DNA of 64,000 nt from Nonomuraea dietziae (lineage in GTDB: Bacteria; Actinomycetota; Actinomycetes; Streptosporangiales; Streptosporangiaceae): positions 4,092,001 to 4,156,000 of the forward strand of contig NZ_JACIBV010000001.1 in assembly GCF_014195505.1 (NCBI RefSeq). Direction: 5' to 3'. Within the stretch, counting starts at the first letter, position 1, and every line of letters begins with the position of its first letter. Both the position numbers and the translations under genes were made by a program. The notes under the pieces were generated by a model. That model was not told where the DNA came from. It did no database searches and saw only the letters and a program-made list of their open reading frames with translations. This document shows, in pieces, positions 1 through 8,066 of the stretch.

Positions 1-1271
1 TCCGGCCAGTACATGCGCAGGATGAGGTTGAACCCCTCGGCCGGGGCGGGCAGCCAGTTGTCCTGCTTGTCGGCGGGGGCATCGTGCTGGATGTAGAGAT
101 CCACTGACCCGTCTGGATTGGCGACTGGTTTCGCGACGTGACCGATCTCGTACCGGTTGATCGGATTGTCGACCAGGAAACCGGTGGGGTCGTACATCGT
201 CAGCGACCAGAACGCCTTGGCCGGCGGCAGCTGGCCGGCAGGGAAGTGGATGGTGTAGGTGTTCGCGCCGTTGAGCGGCTGGCCCTGGCCGTCGACGAAG
301 GCGATCGGGTAGATGGCGTCTTGGGGCAGGTTCGCGCCGAGTCCTTGCCATGCGGTGGCGGCGCGCCGCAGGTAGTCGGTGCCGTAGCTGCCCATGTTGG
401 TGGCGACTCGCCAGCCGTTGACGTCTTGGCCTATCGCGGCGACGGCGGCCTTGATCCGCTCCTGGGCCGCGGGGACCGCTGCGTGCAGGGCCTGCGCGGT
501 GGCCGAATCGACGGCGTCGATGTCGAAGGGCTGTCCCGGCTGGATGTTCAGCTGGGCGAGCGTGGCCGCCATGGGCTTGTCCGCGGCTGCCGGGGCGTTG
601 GTCCGCATCGCGGCGGCCATCTGGGAGAAGAACGTCTGGGCATCCATCTGCTCCACCAGCGTCGGCGGTGGCGTCATCGGGATGCCGGGATCGACTTTGC
701 CGGGCGGGCGCGTATAGGTGCCGCGTCCGTAGGCGCTGAGCGGTTGAAGGGTGTACTGGTCCACGAGCTCTTGCACGGCGGGCAGGTCGGAGGGGCCGTC
801 GAGTTGGGTGCGGCCGATGATCCAGACCGTGTCGGTCGGGGACTTGAGCTGTTCGACGCCGCCCGGCAGCGTCCCGTTCCAGTTCGGGCCGGTGATGGCG
901 AAGTCGCCCTCGCCGGTGCCGGTGGTCCGTGTCCCGGGTGAGGCGAATACGTTGGTCCAGGCGTCCAGCATCGGCATGAGGTAGTACCGGCCCTGGGTGT
1001 CCGGCAGGTGCAGCACCATGGGTTCCTGGGCCAGATCCAGCCACGCGACCGTGTAGAGGGTGTCGAGGTTGGGCGAGACGACCAGCTTGAAACCGGGGTC
1101 AGGCAGGGCGTTCGCCTGCGCGAGCTGGTTGATCGGCGCCTTGAGGGCGGCCGGATCGGGTGCCTCGACGTTGGTCGAGGAATGTCTGGTGGCCTCCATC
1201 AGCACCAGTGGGTAACCGTAGATGTATGCCTGGACGGCGTTCTCGTGGACATCCTCGTTCGCGGCTTCCAT
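1..1271 (-). CDS. DUF1254/DUF1214 domain protein, C-terminus off the window
   Basis: Reading leftwards from ATG 1271 gives an open frame of at least 423 codons that runs off the window. The N-terminal part (AYIYGYPLV, SPNLDTLYTVAWLDL, GRYYLMPMLDAW) matches the DUF1254 pattern. The later part (YPIAFVDGQGQPLNG, KAFWSLTMYDPTGFLVDNP, LYIQHDAP) matches DUF1214. Proteins of this pair are widespread and their biochemical role is not settled. A GGAAGGAG ribosome site lies 4 to 5 bases before the ATG, which supports this start. No signal peptide is visible. The missing C-terminus is probably short, because the DUF1214 block is nearly complete. Family assignment is firm; function is unknown. Confidence 0.85.
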   Translation of the reverse strand, partial: MEAANEDVHENAVQAYIYGYPLVLMEATRHSSTNVEAPDPAALKAPINQLAQANALPDPGFKLVVSPNLDTLYTVAWLDLAQEPMVLHLPDTQGRYYLMPMLDAWTNVFASPGTRTTGTGEGDFAITGPNWNGTLPGGVEQLKSPTDTVWIIGRTQLDGPSDLPAVQELVDQYTLQPLSAYGRGTYTRPPGKVDPGIPMTPPPTLVEQMDAQTFFSQMAAAMRTNAPAAADKPMAATLAQLNIQPGQPFDIDAVDSATAQALHAAVPAAQERIKAAVAAIGQDVNGWRVATNMGSYGTDYLRRAATAWQGLGANLPQDAIYPIAFVDGQGQPLNGANTYTIHFPAGQLPPAKAFWSLTMYDPTGFLVDNPINRYEIGHVAKPVANPDGSVDLYIQHDAPADKQDNWLPAPAEGFNLILRMYWP

Positions 1272-1583
1272 GGCGCTCCTTCCAGAAGGGGGGAGGCTTG
1301 GTTACGCATCGCCCATCAGTCTCTAGTCCACGTAAGAGACGTAGAAGCATCAAGGCGTAAATATCAGCCAAGGGATCGTTCACCGGGGCCACCCTGTCTG
1401 GGTATTCGGGTGCTCACGCCGACCTCCGCGACTTCGAGGCGGGAACGGCATCGATCGAGTGATCGCGAACGTCGATGGAGTCGAGGTGGGCCGCCGGCGG
1501 CCCCCCGCTTCGCGCGAGCCAGGGCAGGGACGGATGTGCAGGGCCGGAAGGCACAGCCGGACACCAGCCATGACCAGAGATCG
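1272..1583. other. Intergenic stretch without a recognised gene
   Basis: About 310 bases between two leftward genes. No frame here has a ribosome site plus recognisable protein, and the short open frames on both strands lack family motifs. The right-hand end must hold the promoter of the DUF1254 gene, but I see no clear -35/-10 pair. Confidence 0.5.
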
Positions 1584-2030
1584 CTAGGCGAAACCCAACT
1601 CCTCGCGGGCTGCCTCTATGACCGGGATACGTCCTTCCTCCAGGAACTCCCGTACAGACACACCCTCCGGGACATCTCGACACGTGGCAGCCATCAGGCG
1701 TTCGGAGAATGCGTAGGTAGCGCGCCTCAAGGTGAGGCTTCCTGCAATCTCTATGACCCTCTGGCGCAGCCACATCTGGTCGATCTTCGCTTGGACGTCG
1801 TCGGGCAGCTCGCGTCCGAGGTGGCGCTGCGTTGCGATCGTCGCCACTTGTTGACTGACGTCCAGGAACTCCAAGATCGCATGCTTGCGTTCCTCCCGGA
1901 AGGCGGCTTCGGCAGCAGCCTTGGCCTCCCTCTTTGTTTCTCTCGTGGCCACCAACTGGCCGAGGAGAGTGGCGGCGGTTCCGAGGAGGACACCACCCAG
2001 AGGCAGCAGCGCTTGCAGATCGGCAGGCAT
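1584..2030 (-). CDS. Small membrane-anchored coiled-coil protein of unknown function
   Basis: 148 residues from ATG 2030, preceded by AAAGGAG at a normal distance; the open frame extends upstream but that part has no ribosome site and low-quality composition. One hydrophobic segment (about residues 8-27, LLPLGGVLLGTAATLLGQLV) is followed by a charged Ala/Glu/Lys/Arg helix (about 28-60) that looks like a coiled coil, then a helical soluble region. The topology suggests a single-pass protein with a cytoplasmic helical domain. I recognise no family and infer no function. Confidence 0.6.
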   Translation of the reverse strand: MPADLQALLPLGGVLLGTAATLLGQLVATRETKREAKAAAEAAFREERKHAILEFLDVSQQVATIATQRHLGRELPDDVQAKIDQMWLRQRVIEIAGSLTLRRATYAFSERLMAATCRDVPEGVSVREFLEEGRIPVIEAAREELGFA

Positions 2031-2309
2031 GGCGGGACTCCTTTTCGATCTCTTGTGCCGAGGGCGGACGGCTCCTCGCGCCGTACCGGTGTCACCGCCA
2101 AGGGCTCGAACAGCAGCGTAAACCGCGTCCGACCTGCACCCCAAGCTCTCTCGCACGCCGTCCGGCATTGCCTGTGTGACTCCCAGCGACAGGCGCGCAT
2201 CGCCTTCGCGAAGGGTCTCTTCGCGTTGTCACATGAGAGCGGAAAATCATGCCATTTCGCCTCCAGTTGAGAATGCGTCCATGCGACGGTGCAGGTGGAG
2301 GTGGTTGTG

Positions 2310-4151
2310 ATGACCACGATGCCGAAAGCGTTCGCGCAGGCCGCGAAGAGACACGGCGTACCGGAGAGCATCCTGCTCGCCGTGTCCTACATGGAGTCGC
2401 GCTGGGACTGCAACGGTGGCAGGCCCAGCACGGCTGCCGGATTCGGCCCCATGCACCTGACCGACGGCGTCGCGCCGAGCAAGTCGCGGCACCACCACAT
2501 CGACGGGGACGAGGACCCGCGCGGCGACGACTCCCGCCCCCCGCTGCATCCCACCGAGCCGGCGGAGTTGCAGAACGGCTTTCCCGCGTCCCTGCACACC
2601 CTGGAGCGTGCCGCCGAGCTGACCGGGGAGAGCCTCGAGCGCCTGCGTAAGGACCCGGCGGCCAACATCGACGGCGGCGCGGCGCTGCTCGCCGACTACC
2701 AGCAGGCCCTGGGCGCCCCGCCGAGCGCCGACCCCGCCGACTGGTACGGCGCGGTGGCGCGCTACTCGGGCGCTTCGGCCGAGGAGATCGCGGCGGACTT
2801 CGCCGACATGGTGTACGAGGTCATCCACGAGGGCGCCACCCGAATGACCGACACCGGTGTGGAGGTGACACTGTCGCCCTCTCCTGAGGTGCACCCGTCC
2901 CGCTCCTGGCTGACCCGGCTGGACCTGCCCCACCTGGCCCGCGCCGACGCCGTGGAGTGCCCCGACTCGATCTGCTGCGAGTGGATTCCGGCGCTCTACA
3001 GGAGACTGCCAGAGGGCAAGTACGGCAACCACGACATCGCCGACCGCCCCACCAGCCAGACGATCCAGTACATCGTCATCCACGACACCGAGGAGCTGTA
3101 CGACAAGACGCTCAAGCTCGTACAGGACCCGTCGGAGATGAGCTGGCACTACACGCTGCGCTCGCGTGACGGTCACCTCGCCCAGCATGTGCTCACAAAG
3201 GACGTGGCCTGGCACGCCGGCAACTGGTACGTCAACACCAAGGCGATCGGCCTGGAGCACGAGGGCTTCCTCGCCGCCGGCGGCACCTGGTACACCGAGG
3301 CGATGTACCGCACGTCCGCCAGGCTGGTGCGTTACCTGGCCGACAGGTTCGGCGTCCCGCTGGACCGCGCCCATATCATCGGCCATGACAACGTGCCCGG
3401 CTTGGTGCCGGCCAAGGTGGAGAAGATGCACGAGGACCCGGGACCGTACTGGGACTGGGCCCACTTCTTCGACCTGATGGGTGCTCCTCTGCGCCCCGAC
3501 GGCGATTCCGGCACGGCCACGGTCATGATCCTGCCCGACTATGGCCGCAACCGTCCGCACTACATCGGCTGCGACGAGGACCATCCCGAGGCCACCTGCC
3601 CGCCGCACGGGTCGGCCTCGGTCTGGCTGCACACCGAGCCGCGCGAGGAGTCGCCCCTCGTGAAGGACATCGGCAAGCACCCGGCGGGTGAGTCCACCTT
3701 CAGCGTGTACGATCACGCCGCCCGCGCCGTCACCGGCCAGCGCTACGTCGTCGCCGAGCGACAGGGCGACTGGACGGCCATCTGGTACCTGGGCCAGAAG
3801 GCATGGTTCCACAACCCAGGCTCCGATCCCGTGGCCGTACCCAGCCGTACCCTGATCGCGACGCCCCGTCCGGGCCTGACGTCGGTTCCCGTGTACGGCC
3901 GCGCGTACCCGGAGCCGGCGGCGTACCCGGCGGACGTGGAGGTGCAGCCGCTGGTCCCGCTGCAGTACACGTTCCCTGCCGGACAGTCGTACACGGTCGG
4001 CCTGACCACGACCGGCGAGTTCTACAAGGCGACGACCTTCGACACCACGCTGCATCGCGTGGTCCGCGGTACCCAGAAGTACCACCAGATCCAGTTCGGC
4101 CACCGCGTCATGTTCGTCAAAAGCGAGGACGTCGTGGTGACCGAGGCGTGA
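2310..4151 (+). CDS. N-acetylmuramoyl-L-alanine amidase (Amidase_2 type) with N-terminal lysozyme-like segment
   Basis: 613 residues from ATG 2310; GGAGG sits 8 bases upstream, making it better than the in-frame GTG at 2289. Residues 1-50 (VPESILLAVSYMESRWD, AAGFGPMHL) resemble the catalytic-Glu and GPM region of lytic-transglycosylase-like domains. Around residues 245-385 is an Amidase_2 domain: YIVIHDTE, SWHYTL, IGLEHEG, HIIGHDNVPG and DPGPYWDW supply the expected zinc-ligand His and Asp positions. The C-terminal third is probably beta-rich, possibly SH3-like. The family cuts the amide bond between muramic acid and the stem peptide. Oddly, no signal peptide is visible although the substrate is outside the membrane; it could be exported another way, act as a lysin, or have lost its leader. 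Confidence 0.8.
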   Translation: MTTMPKAFAQAAKRHGVPESILLAVSYMESRWDCNGGRPSTAAGFGPMHLTDGVAPSKSRHHHIDGDEDPRGDDSRPPLHPTEPAELQNGFPASLHTLERAAELTGESLERLRKDPAANIDGGAALLADYQQALGAPPSADPADWYGAVARYSGASAEEIAADFADMVYEVIHEGATRMTDTGVEVTLSPSPEVHPSRSWLTRLDLPHLARADAVECPDSICCEWIPALYRRLPEGKYGNHDIADRPTSQTIQYIVIHDTEELYDKTLKLVQDPSEMSWHYTLRSRDGHLAQHVLTKDVAWHAGNWYVNTKAIGLEHEGFLAAGGTWYTEAMYRTSARLVRYLADRFGVPLDRAHIIGHDNVPGLVPAKVEKMHEDPGPYWDWAHFFDLMGAPLRPDGDSGTATVMILPDYGRNRPHYIGCDEDHPEATCPPHGSASVWLHTEPREESPLVKDIGKHPAGESTFSVYDHAARAVTGQRYVVAERQGDWTAIWYLGQKAWFHNPGSDPVAVPSRTLIATPRPGLTSVPVYGRAYPEPAAYPADVEVQPLVPLQYTFPAGQSYTVGLTTTGEFYKATTFDTTLHRVVRGTQKYHQIQFGHRVMFVKSEDVVVTEA

Positions 4152-4218
4152 GCGTCGCCGTAGTGCTGTTCCACGGCGACCACGACGTAGCCAAGATCGA
4201 TAAGCGGCTGGTAGGTGA

Positions 4219-4560
4219 TCATGGGTATACGCTTGCCGAGTCGATCACACACCGCGACCAGTCCGGCTCGCCGCGGGAACCGAGCTCGTCCAGGATGACC
4301 CGATACAGCTTGGCCCACACCCGGGCTCTGCTCCAGTCGGTGAAGCGGCGATGGACCGTCTGCCAGGAAGCGCCGAAGCCCGGTGGCAGCTGCCGCCACG
4401 TGCAGCCTGTAGTGGCCACGAACATGATGGGCGGCCAGGATCAGGCGATCATCGGCTCGCCGGCGGCCACCAGCCTGCGGCCGCTTCGCAGGCGGCGGCA
4501 TCACGCGCTGAAACAGCTCCCACAACTCGTCAGGAACCAGCTGATCTAGGAACGCTTCCG
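4219..4560 (-). pseudogene. Decayed IS5-family transposase fragment
   Basis: Reading leftwards, one frame gives an IS5/DUF4096 N-terminus (LWELFQRVMPP, RPQAGGRRRADDRLILAA). A shift near 4425 moves the match to another frame (FVATTGCTWRQLPPGFG, SWQTVHRRFTDW, VIDSASV), which then stops at 4219. VIDSASV normally leads into the DDE core, and everything after it is missing. The gene is therefore frameshifted and truncated to about its first third. No clear terminal inverted repeats are visible. It marks an old insertion downstream of the amidase gene and is not functional. Confidence 0.75.
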
Positions 4561-4821
4561 TGATCGTTCCAACGAGTAATCAGCAATCAAGACACGGTCT
4601 AACGAGATGGACACCAGCTGGGCGCATGCCCCGCATGGAGCGGCGGAGGCTGCGGAGCACACTGCGCGACCGAGCACCCGATGGCAGGTGTCCGTCCTAA
4701 CTTTCCCCTGGGCGGGGTCGACGGTTTGACCCGGATTCTGTCGAGATTTTGTGGCGGCAGTTGGAGTGACGTGCGACATTGGGCGGGCATGCGCAGCTTG
4801 CGAGCGCGGTCCGCACCGCGA

Positions 4822-6465
4822 TCAGCCAGCGCCGCCCGCCGGTGAAGGTCCTTTTCCAGCCCGTACGGCACGCACGAGCAAGCTCACTGCGAGGGCGACG
4901 TGCCACAGCGCGTAGCCCAGTGCGCTGATGGCGTCCCAATGGGTAATGTCGGTCCAGCTGACACCGCGGTTTTCTATCGCGAACCAGAGCACATACGTCG
5001 CCGTTGAGACTAGCCCGGTCAAGGTGCCCAGCACCGCGGGGACCCAGCCCGCTCGCCAGGCCAGCAATGCCGTGAGCACGACCAGCAGCCCCTGGACTGC
5101 GGAGACGGCGATCACTGCCTGCTGGTTGAATCCTGCCACCATGGTGATCGACACCGTCACGCTCACGAGAGCTGTCAGCAGGATGGTGATGGTGGCGGCG
5201 AGGCTTGTTCGCCGGAGGGCGACGGCGAGGGTGACCAATGCCGCTACCAGGGTGACGTCGCTGACCACCCACACCGCCTGCATGATCTCCCGCAGATCCT
5301 TCCTGCCCCAGATGAGGATGATGATGGTCAGGATCAGGATGAAGAAACCGGACAAGATGGTCAGGACTAGCGCGGTGGTCGCCTGTGGCACTCCCGTCTT
5401 CGGCTTGGCTGGGCGAGCGTGCGGGTGCATAGGCGGTGCCCCCCAACCCGGCTGCTGGGCTCCAGGCAGGGGCCGACCCCAGCCAGCCTGCTGCCCACCA
5501 GAACCCCAGCCTGGCTGCTGCCCCCCGGAATGGCCAGGCGGACCCCAGTGGGCCCCGACCCCATGCACGGCCACGGCCGGACGAACGGTGTGCTGGTCGG
5601 AGTCGGGCAGCAGCAGGGTCGCGGGCGGTGGCCCTGACAGCAGGGTGGGCTGTTCGGCCAACGCAGCCGGAAGCTCCTCCCCGGTAATCCGCCGCAGCAG
5701 GTTAGCGGCACTAGGTCGGGACGCGGGGTTCTTGGCCAGACAGGCAGTCAGCATCGGCCGCAGTTCATCGGGCACAGCGGACAGATCCGGCTCCCGAGTC
5801 ATAATCGCATGCATAACCGCCGGAAAAGTATCCCCACGAAACGCCTGCTGCCCACTGGCCGCGTAGATCATCGTCGTGGCCCAGCTGAACATGTCCATCG
5901 CCGAAGCGGGCGAACTCCCCTCGAACTGCTCCGGCGCCATGAACGCAGGAGTCCCCATAACGCTGTGCGTGGCACTACGATCCAACGCCCGAGCGATCCC
6001 GAAATCGATCACCACCGGCCCCTCGGGACCCAAGATCACATTGCTCGGCTTGAAGTCCCGATGCACGATCCCAGCCCGATGAATCGCCGCCAACGCGGTC
6101 AACGTCGTCACGGCAAGCCGCTCCAACCCACTCCCCGACCGCGGCCCCTCCTTCCGGACCAGCTCATCCAGCGAAGGCCCCGGAATGTGCTCACTAACGA
6201 TGTACGGCCGCTCATCCGCGATCCCGACATCCAACACCCGCGCCGTACAGAACGGAGCCACCCGTCGCGCCGACTCGGCCTCCTGCAGAAACCGCTGGCG
6301 CGCGTTGTCATCAGCCAGCGCCTCAATATGTAAGGCCTTAACCGCCACCTGCTGCCCAGTAGGCCCCTGTCCGAGATAGACAGTGCCCTGGCCACCCCGG
6401 CCCAGCACACCCGTCAACCGATACTCGCCAAGTTGTCCGGGATCTCCCGGTGTGAGGGCTTGCAC
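4822..6465 (-). CDS. Membrane Ser/Thr protein kinase
   Basis: 547 residues if started at GTG 6465 (LTPGDPGQLGEYRL, the usual start context of this actinobacterial kinase group); the open frame extends to 6579 without family sequence. Residues 14-290 form a Hanks-type kinase: glycine loop LGRGGQGTVYLG, Lys43 in AVKAL, HRD at 135-137 (IVHRDFKPSN), DFG at 154-156, GTPAFMAPE activation segment. All catalytic residues are present, so it should be active. A Gly/Gln/Trp-rich linker (QQPGWG repeats) leads to a C-terminal domain with about six hydrophobic segments instead of the PASTA repeats of PknB. The membrane domain is the likely sensor or anchor. The small secreted-protein gene upstream is separated by a hairpin. 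Confidence 0.85.
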   Translation of the reverse strand: MQALTPGDPGQLGEYRLTGVLGRGGQGTVYLGQGPTGQQVAVKALHIEALADDNARQRFLQEAESARRVAPFCTARVLDVGIADERPYIVSEHIPGPSLDELVRKEGPRSGSGLERLAVTTLTALAAIHRAGIVHRDFKPSNVILGPEGPVVIDFGIARALDRSATHSVMGTPAFMAPEQFEGSSPASAMDMFSWATTMIYAASGQQAFRGDTFPAVMHAIMTREPDLSAVPDELRPMLTACLAKNPASRPSAANLLRRITGEELPAALAEQPTLLSGPPPATLLLPDSDQHTVRPAVAVHGVGAHWGPPGHSGGQQPGWGSGGQQAGWGRPLPGAQQPGWGAPPMHPHARPAKPKTGVPQATTALVLTILSGFFILILTIIILIWGRKDLREIMQAVWVVSDVTLVAALVTLAVALRRTSLAATITILLTALVSVTVSITMVAGFNQQAVIAVSAVQGLLVVLTALLAWRAGWVPAVLGTLTGLVSTATYVLWFAIENRGVSWTDITHWDAISALGYALWHVALAVSLLVRAVRAGKGPSPAGGAG

Positions 6466-6535
6466 AAGATCCGACCCTATATGTTGACCTTCTGGCGGGC
6501 CGACTACAAGAACTGCTGACCTCAGACATGAATAG

Positions 6536-6568
6536 AGCGCCCGCCCTCCCCAAAGGAGAGCGGGCGCT
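6536..6568 (-). terminator. Hairpin between the small secreted protein gene and the kinase gene
   Basis: AGCGCCCGC (6536-6544) pairs perfectly with GCGGGCGCT (6560-6568), 9 bp with a 15-base loop. It lies just after the stop of the leftward gene at 6617-6922 and before the kinase. There is no strong U-run, so it could be a terminator or a partial attenuator. Confidence 0.5.
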
Positions 6569-6616
6569 TCCCATATCACCAGGCAGGCTGGTTCGCCTGC
6601 CCGGCATGGCAGTGGA

Positions 6617-6922
6617 TCACTGACCGTTGAGCTCGGGACAGCCTGGCGGCTCTACGCGCTCGATGCCGATCGGAGCTCTTAGACCAGTTTTGATGTCAGC
6701 GCTGTAGCCGCCGTTAGGGATCAACGTGGGGGTTGGATCTGGCCGCGCTGAAGGGTACTTCTCGTTCCATGAGTCGAGGAAGTCCTGCTCTATGGCAGCG
6801 ATCTGTGCGTCACTGAGAGGCTCCATCGTGCAGTTCATGCCCTGTCGTTCAGCGTCGCCGGCCAGCGTCAGCGACGCCAGCGCCAGAGAAGCCAGAAGGA
6901 TCGTTGAACGCCGCCTAATCAC
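6617..6922 (-). CDS. Small secreted protein of unknown function
   Basis: 101 residues from ATG 6922. Residues 1-22 form a standard signal peptide (RRR, then LLASLALASLTLAG). The mature part is about 78 residues, Pro-rich in the middle (DPTPTLIP), with cysteines in NCTMEPL and PPGCPEL that could form one disulfide. No family is recognised. It lies upstream of the membrane kinase on the same strand, with a hairpin between them. Confidence 0.6.
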   Translation of the reverse strand: MIRRRSTILLASLALASLTLAGDAERQGMNCTMEPLSDAQIAAIEQDFLDSWNEKYPSARPDPTPTLIPNGGYSADIKTGLRAPIGIERVEPPGCPELNGQ

Positions 6923-7327
6923 CTTCTAGTCCCCGCTGCTGATCGACCATCCGTGAAGCAGGGCAATCATGGAGGATCCCCATCGCGGATCGATAACGCC
7001 TTCCGAACTGAGATCTTGGCTGACCATCGGGGCCGTCGATCTCCAGCGGCTCACTTTCACGAGCGGACACCAATGATCGAAGGATTTCAGCAGGGATCAC
7101 TGGCTGACAGCTGCCGAGAGCCTGCCTTTCGGCATGAGCGCGAGCGCCCGTCTCGCGAGAGTATCGGCCGAAGGAGAATATTCGGCGTTGAGTATGCAGC
7201 CGGGACTGGCTCGCCAGGATGACATGGGCGCATTGATGATCTCTGCCCGCGTCCTGCCCGCAACGAATGACATCGGGAGTCTTGAGCTGTCATCAGGCGG
7301 CAAGATCGCATAGTCGCCAGGAGAAGC
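6923..7327. other. Intergenic stretch without a recognised gene
   Basis: About 400 bases between the secreted-protein gene and the ancestral tRNA terminator. The open frames on both strands show no family motifs and lack ribosome sites. This is chromosomal DNA just outside the left end of the integrated element, ancestrally downstream of the tRNA-Arg gene. Confidence 0.45.
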
Positions 7328-7360
7328 AAAAAGCCAGGTCAGACGATGTCTGGCCTGGCT
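7328..7360 (-). terminator. Ancestral tRNA-Arg terminator stranded at the left end of the element
   Basis: AGCCAGGTCAGA (7332-7343) pairs with TCTGGCCTGGCT (7349-7360), 12 bp with one G-U, loop CGATG. On the minus strand it is followed by TTTT, a canonical intrinsic terminator. It lies 8 bases outside attL in the orientation of the tRNA gene now at 24310-24381. Before integration it would have sat directly behind the tRNA 3' end. Confidence 0.75.
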
Positions 7361-7368
7361 GGTCGAGG

Positions 7369-7410
7369 GTGCCCCCTGTAGGATTCGAACCTACGCACCC
7401 GGCTCCGGAG
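7369..7410. repeat. attL, left copy of the 42-bp attachment repeat
   Basis: Identical over 42 bases to 24309-24350. It starts GTGCCCCCTGTAGG, ends GGCTCCGGAG, and differs at the next base on both sides. It corresponds to the tRNA-Arg 3' half from the anticodon loop through the T-arm to the acceptor 3' strand. It is not a functional tRNA because the 5' half is absent. Confidence 0.95.
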
Positions 7411-7483
7411 AGGGTTGCTTCTTAAGGTAGGCCAACTTTGTGACCTGGGAATATGTTCCACTCCGTCGCCGGACTTCGGACCC

Positions 7484-7503
7484 GGTCCACAATGGGTCCA
7501 CGA
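7484..7503. repeat. Paired GGTCCAC motifs inside attL, candidate integrase arm sites
   Basis: GGTCCACAAT is followed directly by GGGTCCACGA, two same-direction copies about 11 bases apart, 74 bases inside the left repeat. A closely related tandem pair lies at 24182-24203 near attR. Tyrosine integrases of this kind commonly use such arm-type sites outside the core; binding here is inferred from the symmetric placement. Confidence 0.5.
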
Positions 7504-7727
7504 TCAAGGCCGTAACGGCTTCTCCTGCACGGCTCCAGGCATCCCAGCCAGTGGCATCAAGCTGTCTCCCAACGACGCTCCAGAGCCGCCTCAACCGCTC
7601 AACCTATCCGTAACGGTCCAACACAGCACGCCGCTCAACGCGTCGTCCCCCAAGGCAGCGCCCTGCGCTTGTACGCAATCGACCTTGAGGGACGACACTG
7701 AACCGCTCTGCGATGAAGCTCCCCGCT

Positions 7728-7835
7728 CTACATGCCTTGCTGGTCGCGCCACCACCAGTTGACGATCGCAATGGCGGTTCGAATCACGACCTGGATCCAC
7801 ATCGGATTGATCTTCCAGTCTCGATCCTTGCGCAT
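7728..7835 (-). CDS. 35-residue Trp-rich membrane peptide
   Basis: ATG 7835 is preceded by GAGGGAGG at 7 bases, a strong ribosome site. The peptide begins with a charged head (MRKDRDWKINP), has one hydrophobic helix (about residues 12-26, MWIQVVIRTAIAIVN), then WWWRDQQGM. It lies just inside attL and points toward it. No family is recognised. The size and single helix suit a membrane-inserting regulator or a small toxin, but neither is shown. The long frame upstream of this ATG has no coding character. Confidence 0.45.
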   Translation of the reverse strand: MRKDRDWKINPMWIQVVIRTAIAIVNWWWRDQQGM

Positions 7836-8066
7836 GAGAAGCCCTCCCTCTTGGTGGAGATCCCGACGCGTCCCGAGGTCGCGCCGCCGTCGATCTCCTG
7901 ATGTAGCGAGCCTCGTGCCACCACGACCGCACTTGACGATCTCGAACAAACAAGTCCATGTATTTACAGCACAACCCCATCTACCAGCCAGATCACCGGC
8001 GACGCAGGTTGATCCATTACAGTTGCTTACAGGAATCGCGATTCAAGCAACGCAGGGTGACGCCAT

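Noticed and set aside
1008-2270. 420-residue plus-strand open frame
   Set aside because: It covers the minus-strand DUF1254 start and coiled-coil protein gene; no ribosome site and no family-like sequence.
7369-7410. Second tRNA-Arg gene
   Set aside because: Only the 3' half is present; upstream sequence cannot form the acceptor or D-arm partner strands.
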